NCBI GenBank assembly: GCA_963693285.1
Contig: OY848917.1
Location: 6,644,118-6,708,117 of the forward strand
Source of the DNA: Xestospongia muta
Taxonomy: Eukaryota > Porifera > Demospongiae > Haplosclerida > Petrosiidae
Direction of reading: 5' to 3'
Length of the DNA: 64,000 nt
Position numbers and translations under genes: made by a program
In this document: in pieces, positions 11,236 through 22,659 of the stretch
How positions within the stretch are numbered: the stretch's first letter is position 1
Layout: each line of letters starts with the position of its first letter
Notes under the pieces: model-generated
Seen by the model: the letters and a program-made list of their open reading frames with translations, nothing else
The model's database searches: none
What the model was told of the DNA's origin: nothing

Positions 11236-12285
11236 AATCTCCATCATGATAATTATAAAGAAGCGCTTGTTATTGTGACAACAGCAAAGACATTTTCAAG
11301 CAAATAACAAAACATAGTTCATTTAATAACAGAAATGGAGTTCATATCCTACACGTACATATAGTTAATCATTATATATCAATATAAAGCTGTCTCATTA
11401 TAGCACAACAATCCATCTGAGTTTTTATCATTTCTTTTCTTCAATATTTTAATTGACCTCTACCTCCAACATTTAAGCTTAGACTCTATATATTAATGTT
11501 CAGGCTATTGTATATATTGTCTGGGTATGACAAGATGGATAGCTGCCAATTGTAGTCTGATTCACAAGCCTGTGAGCAAAGGGAGATGTATCAGACAAAG
11601 TGTAACCAGCAAATGGTTAAAATTCCTGAGGCATGGACAGTGGCATTGTTGCAACTGGTATGATATTAGCTTTGGAATTGTTACACAGTTTCTTGACGTG
11701 TGTATACAAAAGGTGTGTTTATTCATAGCCATATGCATCCATCCACTCAAAACTTGGGAATCAAAACACTTCCTCCATATAGACGCGGTTTACACATGAT
11801 ATAATTGAAGAGAGTAGAGATAAGAGAGATGTATATCAAAGTAAGAACAAGTTATTTTCATATTTGGAATTATGTTTTATTTCATGATTAGTAGAAAGAC
11901 CACAAAACTTTGCAATCAAAACTCTCCCTCTAAATAAGAAAATAGACGAGGTTTACATATGACATATATTTATTGAAGGGAGTGGAGATAATAGAAATGA
12001 TGATGACAAGAGAGATAAGAGTAAGATAATTTATTTTCATATATGGAATTGTATTATTAGTAGAAAGGCCAATTAAGTCATACCAGTGAACCTGAAATAC
12101 TGAGTGGGTGTACATGAACTTTTTAGACTTTATTTAATCTTTTATAATTGTACACTTTGTACTATTAGGTTTAATTGTGTATGTTAGATTTAACTATATA
12201 TCCTGTGTATTGTTGTGTGGAATATTCTGGAACAGTGTAGAGTTATCAGTAACAACATGTAACCACTGTTTGTGTATACTTAAAA
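10925..12285 (+). repeat. Segmental duplication, right copy (partner 3270-4460)
   Basis: Second member of the old duplication. The insert at about 11466-11760 is absent from the left copy and contains a 90-codon plus frame with no domain support. Confidence 0.7.
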
Positions 12286-12299
12286 TGACTCTAGTGTTA

Positions 12300-12475
12300 T
12301 TATAGTAACATGTTACCATGTTGACAAACTGTTAATACTTACGTCTTTAATTAATATAACATTTAAATTTGCTGAAAATACTGTTGTATTGGACAGTTGT
12401 TTGCAAAATATTGTCATGGGACTTTTATTATAACAGCTAACATATATATCTAGATGGTACTATTTACATCAAAAG
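12300..12475 (-). repeat. Dispersed ~170-bp spacer repeat, inverted copy 1
   Basis: The reverse complement carries the family landmarks in order: gatgtaaatagtaccatcta, a TA-rich gap, caaaagtcccatgac-like core (here ataaaagtcccatgac), aaacaactgtcc, tttgatgt-like AT block and gttaac end. It is diverged. Confidence 0.6.
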
Positions 12476-13004
12476 AAAACATTGATAGAGATAATGTTAC
12501 CCTCTATAACAATCTAATGCTGTCTCTGAGTTTAACAATGACAATACTCTAGAAACGTACTTTACAATTGATCATGGATGTTAATTTTAAAACTTTCAGC
12601 AAAAATATTTGTTGAATAAACACCACTCTGTTTTTCTTGCACTCAATCATTACAATAAAATGAGGAAATGCAAATTACTAATAAGACCTTGTGTAGCTGA
12701 AAAAAGTTTTATTAATCTTTTGATAACACTAGAAGGTATATATCTTATTAGAATCTATTTAGTTTGAAAGTTTTGAGACTATCATTTGAAATATATAACA
12801 TGCAATTTTCTTTATACAGACTCAACCCTACATACTAATGACTACTGTAATGTTTAGATTGCTACAAGTTAACACATTATACTATTCATATAGATTTTCT
12901 AATTGCTATATTTGTTTCATTATTCCAAAGATTATCATTGATAGACATTTGATTGGTGTTATGGGCCTTCAATTATTTAGTTAAAAATGATTCTAATGTT
13001 ATTG
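12476..13004. other. Gene-free spacer
   Basis: AT-rich. About 12590-12640 and 12915-12985 resemble 2187-2230 and 2570-2640. Nothing else supportable. Confidence 0.5.
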
Positions 13005-13180
13005 CATTATCAAACTGGCCTGTTGTTAAACTGTTGTTAATTACATCACCAATATAAAATAACATCAAAGTTAGCTTAAAATACTGTCATAATGGATAGT
13101 TGCCTACAAAATGATGTCATGGGACTTTTGTTATAATATCCAAATTATATATATATATATATGATACTGCTTACATCTAA
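13005..13180 (-). repeat. Dispersed ~170-bp spacer repeat, inverted copy 2
   Basis: The reverse complement matches 18965-19125 well: caaaagtcccatgac, aactatccattatgacagt, and the atataaaataacatc block. It contains a short (AT)n tract at about 13146-13162. Confidence 0.75.
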
Positions 13181-13394
13181 CTTAAAACATATATAATGTT
13201 CATATAGATAATACAATAATTGTTTGTTTCACCTTTCTAAACATTAAGCAGTGAGTTACTGGCAGTTTAACTTTCTTCAATTCTATGAAAACATAGAATG
13301 TTAACTTACCTATTATATTATCAGTTATCAATTAATGCAGAAAGCTGCAACATCAACAACATTGAATGACAAACAAGAAGAGTTGCCAAGCAAT

Positions 13395-15202
13395 AAATGG
13401 TACATCATTTACACAGTTATTTTAATAGTAATTTTATTGCTAAAACAAAAGTGACACATGGCTAAGTTTCATTATATTACCACCAAACTTGTATTTACTT
13501 GTCACATTACTATCAATATATGATCAGTTATAAACATGTTTGTTTGTGTCTGCTCAATGTACTGTATACTTATTTACACTATCAAATGATCTAAATTAAC
13601 TTAAGTGGTCATACTGAAATAAGTGTGACTATCATCTATAGAGTAAACATTGTAGGTTGAAAACATATTATGTACATATACAAGGCAACACATACTTAAG
13701 AAGAACATAGTAGAATAACACTCTAGCTCTAACATAAATTATGCTCTATATTTGGATGAGTGTACTATCTTAAACAGATAATATAACCAAAGGGACTAAC
13801 AGAAGAGTCAATATTGTGTAATAACAAAACATCATACAAGGTAATGTGTTTGTCTTCACTGATGGCATATTGTTTGATAAATGGTTCACATTACATGTTA
13901 GCACATGATTAATGATATACTTTTATATTACTTTGTCTGATACTTTGGCATTGACACACTTATTTCATAAAATCCAAAATGTCAGTCTTTAACATATTGC
14001 CACATTGTGCAAAACATTTTAGTAAGATTGCTTGTAATAGTAGATATACAGGCTTAAATTAAAGTGTATTCATCAAATATACAGGTATAAGACAATTGTT
14101 TATACCTTATTACTCTTCTTTAGGACAAGATCTTGAACGTTTATGTGGTATTATGTACAAAGTGAATGCCCTGGTGATGGACTTGCAACAGGACTCAGGA
14201 AATTAATCCCTCAGTAGATTTGCATAACCCTTGAAGTGAATCTACCTCTCTTGAAAGATATCAGTTGCTGGTGCTTCATGTTTAAAAAACAGGTACCTGT
14301 TGTGCTAGTTTTGATACAAACAGATAAAACTTTATAGGGTTTAAATTGTGGACTATTCTACATCTGAGTGGAACTTTCTATCTAAAATCTATCATATGTC
14401 TGAACTCTTCATTTGCTATGACAATCAGGTGTCTTGTCAGATGTTAGCATTGTGAGAGGTTATGTAGAAAGTTTGTGTGGGTTTGTGTATTCATCTAGTT
14501 GTGCTTTTTGCTTACATCAAAAGTTTGCATTACACACGTCACAATACCATATCTTCCAATATAATAAATTCAATACAGGGATAACATGGAATGTGTCCCA
14601 GAATGTCTAATAGTTAAAATATCTAATGCCAAAATGTCTAATCCCATAATGTTGAAGGTGAGAAAATGAATCTGTCAAATATCTTAGATGTCTAGGACTG
14701 GTTAGCACACAACAAAGGACTATATATGGATCAGACAACACATAGATTACCTTCTTCATGAGATAAGTCTTGAACAAGGACAGGGTAGGTGTAGAGGGAC
14801 AGAAAAGAGATACTCACTAGTAACAGCACCTTGACTACATACAATTTTGTACTAGAATGTTTGTTTATTTTTCTTGTGATAGACCAGTTCTTAATTTATC
14901 CTTCATACCTTTCTTTGTTAAGAAGTTATATCAATATCAGTTAGTTCTTATTACTGAAATCAGTTGTTTATTTAGTATGGTAAGAAGACAGGAATCTATT
15001 TATACATGATATTCCTAATTGTTCTATTAACATGTCAATAGTTAAATACAATTATTACCAGTTAAATCAAATTGCTACAATTAATTTATTAAAAAAAAAC
15101 ACTAAGTTGTGCTTGTTTATCTACTGACTAATACTTACAAAATTATTTTATATTGTAAGAAAATATAATAGAAGGATATTCAATCATTTGAACACTCTGT
15201 TA
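13395..15202. other. Downstream spacer of copy B, paralogous to other unit spacers
   Basis: 13395-14110 matches 27296-28020, 49350-50070 and 62366-63085. About 14130-14270 matches 28262-28380 after a gap. 14300-14560 looks unique. 14565-15200 matches the stretch downstream of copies C and D (35240-35833 and 51325-51952). No gene seen. Confidence 0.65.
15085..15090 (-). promoter_or_regulatory. Possible poly(A) signal of copy B
   Basis: Minus-strand AATAAA about 112 bp past the stop. The same hexamer sits at 51836-51841 below copy D; copy C has lost it by one substitution. Confidence 0.25.
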
Positions 15203-18200
15203 TCAATCTTCATACTGTAAATGGTCATCATCTCTTAGTGGTGGCATCAGATCATATTGTGATCTAGATATAGCAACACTCTTTACAATTATTTTCTTGA
15301 TCCTCTTGCAGTTACCATTAGTAAAAAGACATCGCATACACTTCTTGATACAATGAAAACGACTCATTGATAAATAACTATGATATAACAGGATGACAAA
15401 AAAAGTGACAAAGCTGAGAACAATTGTAATTGTTGTTGTTAAAGTAGTAGTAGTCTCTGATGAGCTGTAGGCAAGATTCATAAGAATATTGAAAAAAAGA
15501 AGTACCATAAACCACAAGTCCAATATATTCAGGATCCAACTCTTAAATGGTAAGAACACACCTTCTGCTAAAGTAAATGACTCCAATATAATAAGTGACA
15601 GTACAAGCTGTAGAGTCATGTTGCTACCTTGAAGAACAGCATTTACAATGTAGACAAGAGACAAAACTATTAGTCTTAAACCAAACCAGTATCTTAAATT
15701 GTCTTTGTAAGGTCCATGAATAGCATCAATAAATGGACAAAAGTACTTGGAAATAAAACGACTCCTTAACATCTTAACACCAAACAATCCTACCAGAGTA
15801 AAAGGTACAATGAAAAGAGATAGTACTGCAATACTAACACATAGTAGAACAATGTGGAAAGGGTTTTGACCATAGAGGACACTGCCATCTCTAAACCAAA
15901 CCAGTAATTCTCCAGAACTATTAGTGCTATTATAATAAATGTGTGCTGGTGTGAGAACAAGTAATGAGATGGATAACAGATCTGAGTAGGAGATGTACAT
16001 CAATGTTACTAGTACTTGTACAGAGGATCCAACAATTAGGTTAGCAATCCTGGTTGAACAGCGACTTAAGAGAACAATGACAGCAACTATTAGCCAAAAG
16101 TAAATTGGGAAAAAGTACAATATACCAATCTTGCCAAGCTCATTAAGATCATTTGTTATACAAACAGGTATATTCCATTGATATTTGATGGAAGTAAGCA
16201 AATACATTATAAATTTCATAGCTTCATATTTTAAAGCCACATCATAAGATGGTAAAGCATATGGCCATATAATATTTAGCCAAAATATAAAGCCTCCAAG
16301 TGTACCCAAGTCAATTGTTAATCTCAAACTAAACAACACTAATACATACACTATACCACCTAGTATACCAAATGATATAGCAAGTGCAGTATGTAGTGTA
16401 TTAGAACACTGGTAACAGTCATCACTCCCTAAGACATTACTATAGCCATCCTTACACTGAACACACAACCATCCCATACGATTCCCTCTACACATAATGT
16501 CAGGCTGTGTTATATTAATAATTGTACTTTGTAGACAGTATCCAGGAGGACAGTGTTCAGTGTAACCAATAATACTTCCATTGTCTACAACTCCCAGCCA
16601 TGATTGTGGTGGAATGTTAACAGATGTAGTATCAATGTTACATTGTGTAATAGCAAACCCTTTTAGAAATACACTGCATACACATGATTTGGCCTCACTA
16701 TTATATAAAAATCCTAAAGGACATGTCAGTTGAAGAAGTTTAACTGACGATGTAGGAAATATCCTAAAACCTCAAATTGTAACTCCAGCTGAACACTTGT
16801 ATTTTGAGACAATATTGTAAAATTCAATGGAGTACAGCCGTTATCGTAAACATTTTGAATTTTTTGTTTAGCAGGTAACTCAAATATGATGTAAGCTTTT
16901 TCATAATGACTTTTATAAAACTTTTCTCCAGTTTTAGTCAATCTTGTAAAAATTTGAGCATAGGTTGGATTTCCATTTAGATCATTTGCTCTTAAACCAA
17001 TTGTTATTGTTTCACCAGGATACACTTTGATTGGGTGATTGACACTTGTGCCATTGATACTGCAAAGTTGAGTGCTCACTGCTACTGAAGATATCTCTCT
17101 GACCTGATTGTCTCCGATAAAGTGAAATGTTTTGTTAAATAAGTCACTAGAGTTAACATTTGTTAGGTACAACTGTTGACAGTCATACAATGGAGAAACA
17201 TAGATAGAGTTACCTGCCAGTGTGGCAGTGTTATTATTAAAAATCAAAGTGATGTTTGACTGGGAAATGTTCTGACTTACTATTTGAATAGCACATAGTG
17301 GAATTGTGAAACTAAAATTTCTATTCATATGTGAGTAAATTGCACCACCATAAAAAGAAGCATGATTGTTAACAAAAGATGTAAAAGTTGATTCATGAAT
17401 AAAGAGATGCGATGATAAATCAAGTCGAATAGCAGCTCCATGACTAGCGTTGTTGTCATGGAATCTTGCTGAACCATTCAAATGTATATCACTGTTGTAT
17501 GCTTGTATTACTGAACCTGTCATTTCACTGAAGTCATTTATTCCATTGATATAAACAGATGCTGTGTTAATAAAAACCAATTTGCCGGTATTCAATGTTG
17601 TCTCGATTGCTGTAAAAAAGGCTTGTTTTAAAGTTACAGATTCTAAAATGAATTGAACGTTTTTCTGTCCTTTAGTTGTTTCTGAAAATATAAATGGACT
17701 ACGAACTCCAGTATAACTTTGAATGTATTTAAAATTATATATACGAATTGTGATATTACTGATCACATTAGAAGCAGTAATAACATGAAAAGCAGAGTGA
17801 TTGTATAGGTTTAATTTAAAGAAAAAACTGAATTCATTATCAGTATAGTGAAAATCATGTCTGTCATGTATAGTACTATTTGAAATTGTTATTATGTTCC
17901 ATGGTACATTGAGTGTATGGCCATTACTAGACTTCACTTTAGTTACCATAATACCGATTCCAAAAAAGGCCTGTTTACCACTACTTATTACATTGTGGTT
18001 AAATTCAGAGTTTTTAATTACAATAGAAGTCCTTCCAACTGGTGCATCACTAAAGATAAATGCTATACCATCAAAGACACCACCTGCAATGATATGCCCA
18101 TAGAATTTTGTCAAACAAACATCAGCACTGTAGTTCCCTTGACTAAATATTATTGTCAAACCAGCTGCAAATGCACTAATTGCTTTAGGCTTTATAGTAT

Positions 18201-18904
18201 AGACGTTTGCTGCATTGGACACTTCATTATATGGTACAAAGTTGATATTCCAATGCATAACAATCTTGTTTAAAAGTATATGTGTTTCCAACAAGTCAGA
18301 TCTGTTGTTCAAGTTACTAAAATATATTACAAGACCTGATCCACCTTGTGGTGAATTACTATTGACCATAGTAGAACTACTGACAATGATATTGATAAGA
18401 TTTGCATTGTTTTTAGGGTTGATTAAAAGAACAGCAAAACCATAATAATTGATAACAGTCATTCTAAACAACGTGATATTGGAGGAGTAACTGATAAGCA
18501 ATGAGACTAACTGACCCTCAACAAAGTAGAAATTTGTATCGTTAGGATAGAGAGTGTTAGTTTGATTAGAAGATGGCATAGGTCCCCCACAATGTGTTAT
18601 GTGTAACATTATAGAAACCAAAACCAACAGATTCAGTATTTTGTTGTCTACAATTAATGTTTGCAGGAGATTTTGATGTACTACTTAAAGTGATATTTGA
18701 TGTGTTACTAACCAGACAAAAAGACTTTGATGACAGGATGTGTTTCACATCAGAGGAGAGGAGTAGCTGAGTGTTTGGTAAAAGAGGATGATCTTGATCA
18801 CAAAGGTATTTGTTTAGATCACCAGGTTCTTTTAGTGAATGAATATGAGATAGACTTATTGTTGAACAGGACAATAGTATGGGAAACCACAGCATAGGAA
18901 CCAT
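15203..18904 (-). pseudogene. Type I multi-span membrane protein, copy B, broken by two frameshifts
   Basis: Full-length homologue of copies C and D, from MVPMLWFPILLSCS at 18904 to the stop at 15203. Codons 1-100 or so lie in one frame, then a 23-bp deletion near 18604-18607 (relative to C and D) shifts the frame. The ectodomain continues in the new frame to about 16757, where one base is missing from a gatatattcc run and the original frame returns for the Cys-rich and membrane segments. Together the two losses total 24 bp, but about 600 codons between them are out of frame with both ends. Everything else is well kept (GGAI motif, WLCVQC, nine hydrophobic segments, acidic tail), so inactivation looks recent. 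A 23-bp loss is too short to be an intron. Confidence 0.85.
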
Positions 18905-18964
18905 AATCTTGTTTGAATATGAACTGATTAGCTTCTAAGAACCTTGTTTATTGTCTATCTGTTT

Positions 18965-19125
18965 AAACATAAGTAGTATCATCTATATATATGACTGGGA
19001 TATAACATCAAAAGTCCCATGACTAGATATTCCAAACAACTATCCATTATGACAGTATTTTTACCAAATTTTGATGCTATTTTATATTAGTGATGTAAAC
19101 ATCAACAACTTGTTAATAGAGGTTA
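18965..19125 (+). repeat. Dispersed ~170-bp spacer repeat, copy 3
   Basis: Begins ataagtagtatcatctatat, then caaaagtcccatgactagat, aactatccattatgacag, and ends in aacatcaacaacttgttaat. Paralogous copies sit at 39630-39795 and 55750-55910. A shortened relative lies at about 19445-19560. Confidence 0.75.
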
Positions 19126-20784
19126 CTTATGAAGAGAAAGATAATCAACATGAAACTTTCACTTAGAAGTAACTGTTTGTGACAAACAAGGGATAACTAT
19201 CTTGGGAGGATGTCTATTTCAGTAAGTAAATCCACCAGAATATATATAAATCATGTGTACACTGTGAAATAGGTTTAATGTTGTTGCACAATCCAGAGTT
19301 AGTATCATGATGTAACATGGTTACTTCATCATGCAAATATTTAACTAATTAACTTTGATCTATCTTTTGTCTATGAGTCTAGCAATAACAATACTCATAA
19401 ATTGATCAATCCTTACAATGACATCAATGTCATTGTTATTTTTAATACAGAAATACAACAAAAGGCTTGTGACAGGATATTGAAAACAAGTCTCCATTAT
19501 GACAATAAATTAAGCAAATTTTGATGTTATCTTATAATTAAGGATGTTAGCATAAAACAGTTTATTAACAGAGTAGCCAGGAAATATAAATCTGTAAGCT
19601 TGTACACATCAATGACAACATGATATGTTCAATTTCTCTGTATTTTCTATATTATGTATATTAAGCATTATGAGCCCTATTTTCATGAAAACATTAACTG
19701 TCATTCATATAATTGTTATTATGCTGTCATCACAATGTTACAGTGTGATTACATTGTTGGCTTAAATGATTAATAATATCTGCATATTTAATATTTATTT
19801 AAGTGTTGTTTGTTGTGTATGTAGTATACTACAGTTATCTATAAATTTTAAAGCAACTGTAATTTTAACTAAAAAGTCAAATATGTAACCCTAAAGAGGA
19901 TTGTACTAAATTATCATGTCATATTCTAGAGAAAAATAAATCTTTCATATCAAAATGGTATATGGTGTCTATAACTATTAGTTTTGCATTTTAAAACTTA
20001 TATAGGAATGACAGAGATTATTGAAAAAGAACAAATTGATACTACCTCTTGTCTTCCTTGACACTATGGACATGTCATATCATAATGTTAGGTATATATG
20101 TATATGAATTAGATCTGTACTTATTTTATTGTACCATGTACTAACTTCTGTGAACTTCATGTACAGAATATTTAGACATGATAATTACACTGTACACTAC
20201 TTGGGAGCAGTTTTATCATAATACTTGTTTTCAATGTTTTCTTTATTAATTGTATATACATACATTATCACAAGTTAACATAATATGTTTTTGTAGAAAA
20301 GCGTAAACATTTCACTTGTTGTCTTTGAAAAATTAAAGCAAATTTAACTATATGATATTTTAATACAACAGTATGAGATAACTTGCAGCAATCTAAACAT
20401 GGCCCTGTAAAAAGAATGCTCATATTGAAAATCACAGCATAAAATATTTCAATATTACAGCTTTTCAAACATACATCGAATTTCAAGAAAATCACGAATT
20501 GTAGGATGATGGTACAATCATATGAAACAAAAACACAGCAGGAATGGTGGTGAATGAATTTCTTTAGTCACAAAGATAAGTCTCACTTAGTTCAAATGAA
20601 TCTTAAGTTGTGGCTACTAGGTAGTGATTTTATATGTTGATCTACGTACTGTGGTCTTGTTTTGGACGCTTTTATTGTCATGACTGTATTTTGTGTTAAA
20701 CTGTTGCATCAGTCTGTTGTTTTAATTTTTCAAACAAGACCTAATAATATATGTAAATCATGACTACAGGTCACATTAGTGTGT

Positions 20785-20950
20785 ATTTGTTTAGATGTAA
20801 GTAGTACCACCTAGATATATATCACAGCAAAAGTCCCATTACAGAAATTGTAAACAACTCTTAAGAAGCATACTAAGTAAATTATGATGTTGTTTATGTT
20901 AGGAGTGTAATCATTTACAACTTGTCAACAGCTTAATTGTGCAAAGTCAT
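20785..20950 (+). repeat. Dispersed ~170-bp spacer repeat, copy 4
   Basis: Begins tttagatgtaagtagtacca, then agcaaaagtcccattacag, then a gttgtttatgttaggagtgt block, and ends acttgtcaacagctt. Paralogous copies at 41360-41510 and 57552-57715. Weaker relatives at about 21310-21370 and 21495-21550. Confidence 0.7.
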
Positions 20951-22418
20951 TTTCAGTATGCATACATGACAAACAGTAGAATTGAGAAGTATATGTTTGA
21001 CGTACTAATTTAGCACTAATTTAATACAGGTAAATTAGTTACCACTTACATAAAGATAAGTTCCTATAATTTTTAAAAATTAAGTAACTAAAGATATATT
21101 GTGATAGCAATTTAATTGTTAATTCACAATATGTTTGTACTAAATGACTCCTCGTACTACACAATATAAGTTACTATATGAAATGTGGAATATAGTACAT
21201 GTAATGATTACCTGTTAATTTTAAGGAGAAATAAAGGAACTTTGTTATAAAACATTAGATATGCTGTCACAATCTTTCATTGATGAGGAAAGAATACACA
21301 GTGAAGTTACAACAAAATATTGTGACAGGAATTTTTAAACAACTCTCCTCTACCACAATAAATTTAACAAATTTTTATGTGTTTGTTTACCGTAAGCTTG
21401 GTATAAATGATTCCTAATTAGCTTCCTAAGTATCTTCTCGTCCATTGAGTCTATTTGTTTGTATGTCAGTATAATTATCTTACAATATAAATTGGATGTT
21501 ACAACAAATATCACATGATAGGATGCTGTAAACAATTGTAAAGTATGACAGTTATTTAAATAATTATGAAGGGATAATATTAGTGTTTAAAAACAATATG
21601 TATAAACATTAATAGGTGTTTATATAATTGCCATTGTGACACTGTCAGAGTGTTATAAAATGTTGGTATAAATGATCAGACATAACTGTTTATTCAATAG
21701 TCACTTAACAGTCAACTGTACCACACATACATTGTAGCAATTCAAATAGCATATTCACTCATAGTAAGTGTCATTGTAGGTGTACACGTGTATTATAACT
21801 CTGTTTATTACAGCAACACACATTATGGAATCTTTAATAGACTACATCTATAGAATATATGTAGAGTAACTGACCGATAGTCGGACGAATCAATTTTCGG
21901 ACGCTTATATCTCGTGAATAACAGACGCCTGGATGTTGATTATACACACACAGATAGGACTATACATATAATGCTTGCGTACAAAATACCAGGTTGCAAT
22001 CTTTCGAAACGTATGTTTTACAGCTAGAAAACCAACACTGTCCGAACTTGGCGTTCTTTGGACAGTCCTATCAATCTTTGTCCGTAAACTTCCAAATAGC
22101 CTTGAGATAAAGAATTTCTACCAAATTCCACATCATTGCTCTTTCAGGCGTCCAAACCAGAGCCTTGAAACATTGTTTATTTAAAAATAGGAAGATGACA
22201 AAATGTGTATCACGTGATCAAATTTAGGACACGCGTGAGAGGGAACTGTCAGGTTGACTGTGAGCGGGTGGAGTGTTTATATCTCCTTTTTTCAGAGTAA
22301 GCGAACCGATAGAACTATTTAAGCTTCAATTTCTCGATTTGCAGGTCATGTATTCATATCCTCCGCTTTCAAGAATGGTCGTCAAGGATAGGTCTAGAGG
22401 AGTGTGTGTCACAAGTGA

Positions 22419-22619
22419 GGAAATGTCAAGGGAAATGTTTTCTTTGGTAAATATAAGGGCTGGGACAGTGGAAGTATGCATAAGGCAATAAAAGAGGTGG
22501 AGCTTGGGATGTCCATTCGGAGGGCTGCTGAAATCTACTCTGTTCCAAAATCATCACTCTACAATAGAATTAATGATAAGGTCACTGTGGAGCAAAACCT
22601 GGACCTAACCCTTATTTAA
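22419..22619 (+). pseudogene. Pogo/Tigger (CENP-B type) transposase N-terminal HTH remnant
   Basis: An open frame after TGA 22416-22418 contains KGWDSGSMHKAIKEVE, then LGMSIRRAAEIYSVPKSSL, then YNRIND, and stops at TAA 22617-22619. The pattern (a run of charged helix, MSIRRAAE.Y.VP.SSL..R) is the psq-type helix-turn-helix that starts pogo/Tigger transposases and CENP-B relatives. The DDE catalytic domain that should follow is absent: the next coding sequence, 40 bp on, is a basic coiled-coil tail in another frame. This is therefore a transposase with an internal deletion, or a captured DNA-binding exon. Confidence 0.75.
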
Positions 22620-22659
22620 CTTACAAACATCCATTGTTAAAAGCTTTTTAGTTCCAATT

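Larger units (their letters stand above)
18905..21858. other. Conserved upstream flank of copy B
   Basis: Colinear with 39560-42425 (copy C) and 55679-58910 (copy D). It holds copies of the dispersed repeat. Similarity stops abruptly at about 21858, just after actacatctatagaata, where the inserted transposon block begins. No gene. Confidence 0.75.

Noticed and set aside
11527..11799. 90-codon plus ORF
   Set aside because: It lies in an insertion within a duplicated non-coding segment, has no domain or composition support, and is absent from the partner copy.
18604..18607. Cryptic intron explaining the 23-bp difference in copy B
   Set aside because: 23 bp is too short to splice, and the longer sequence is coding in C and D.
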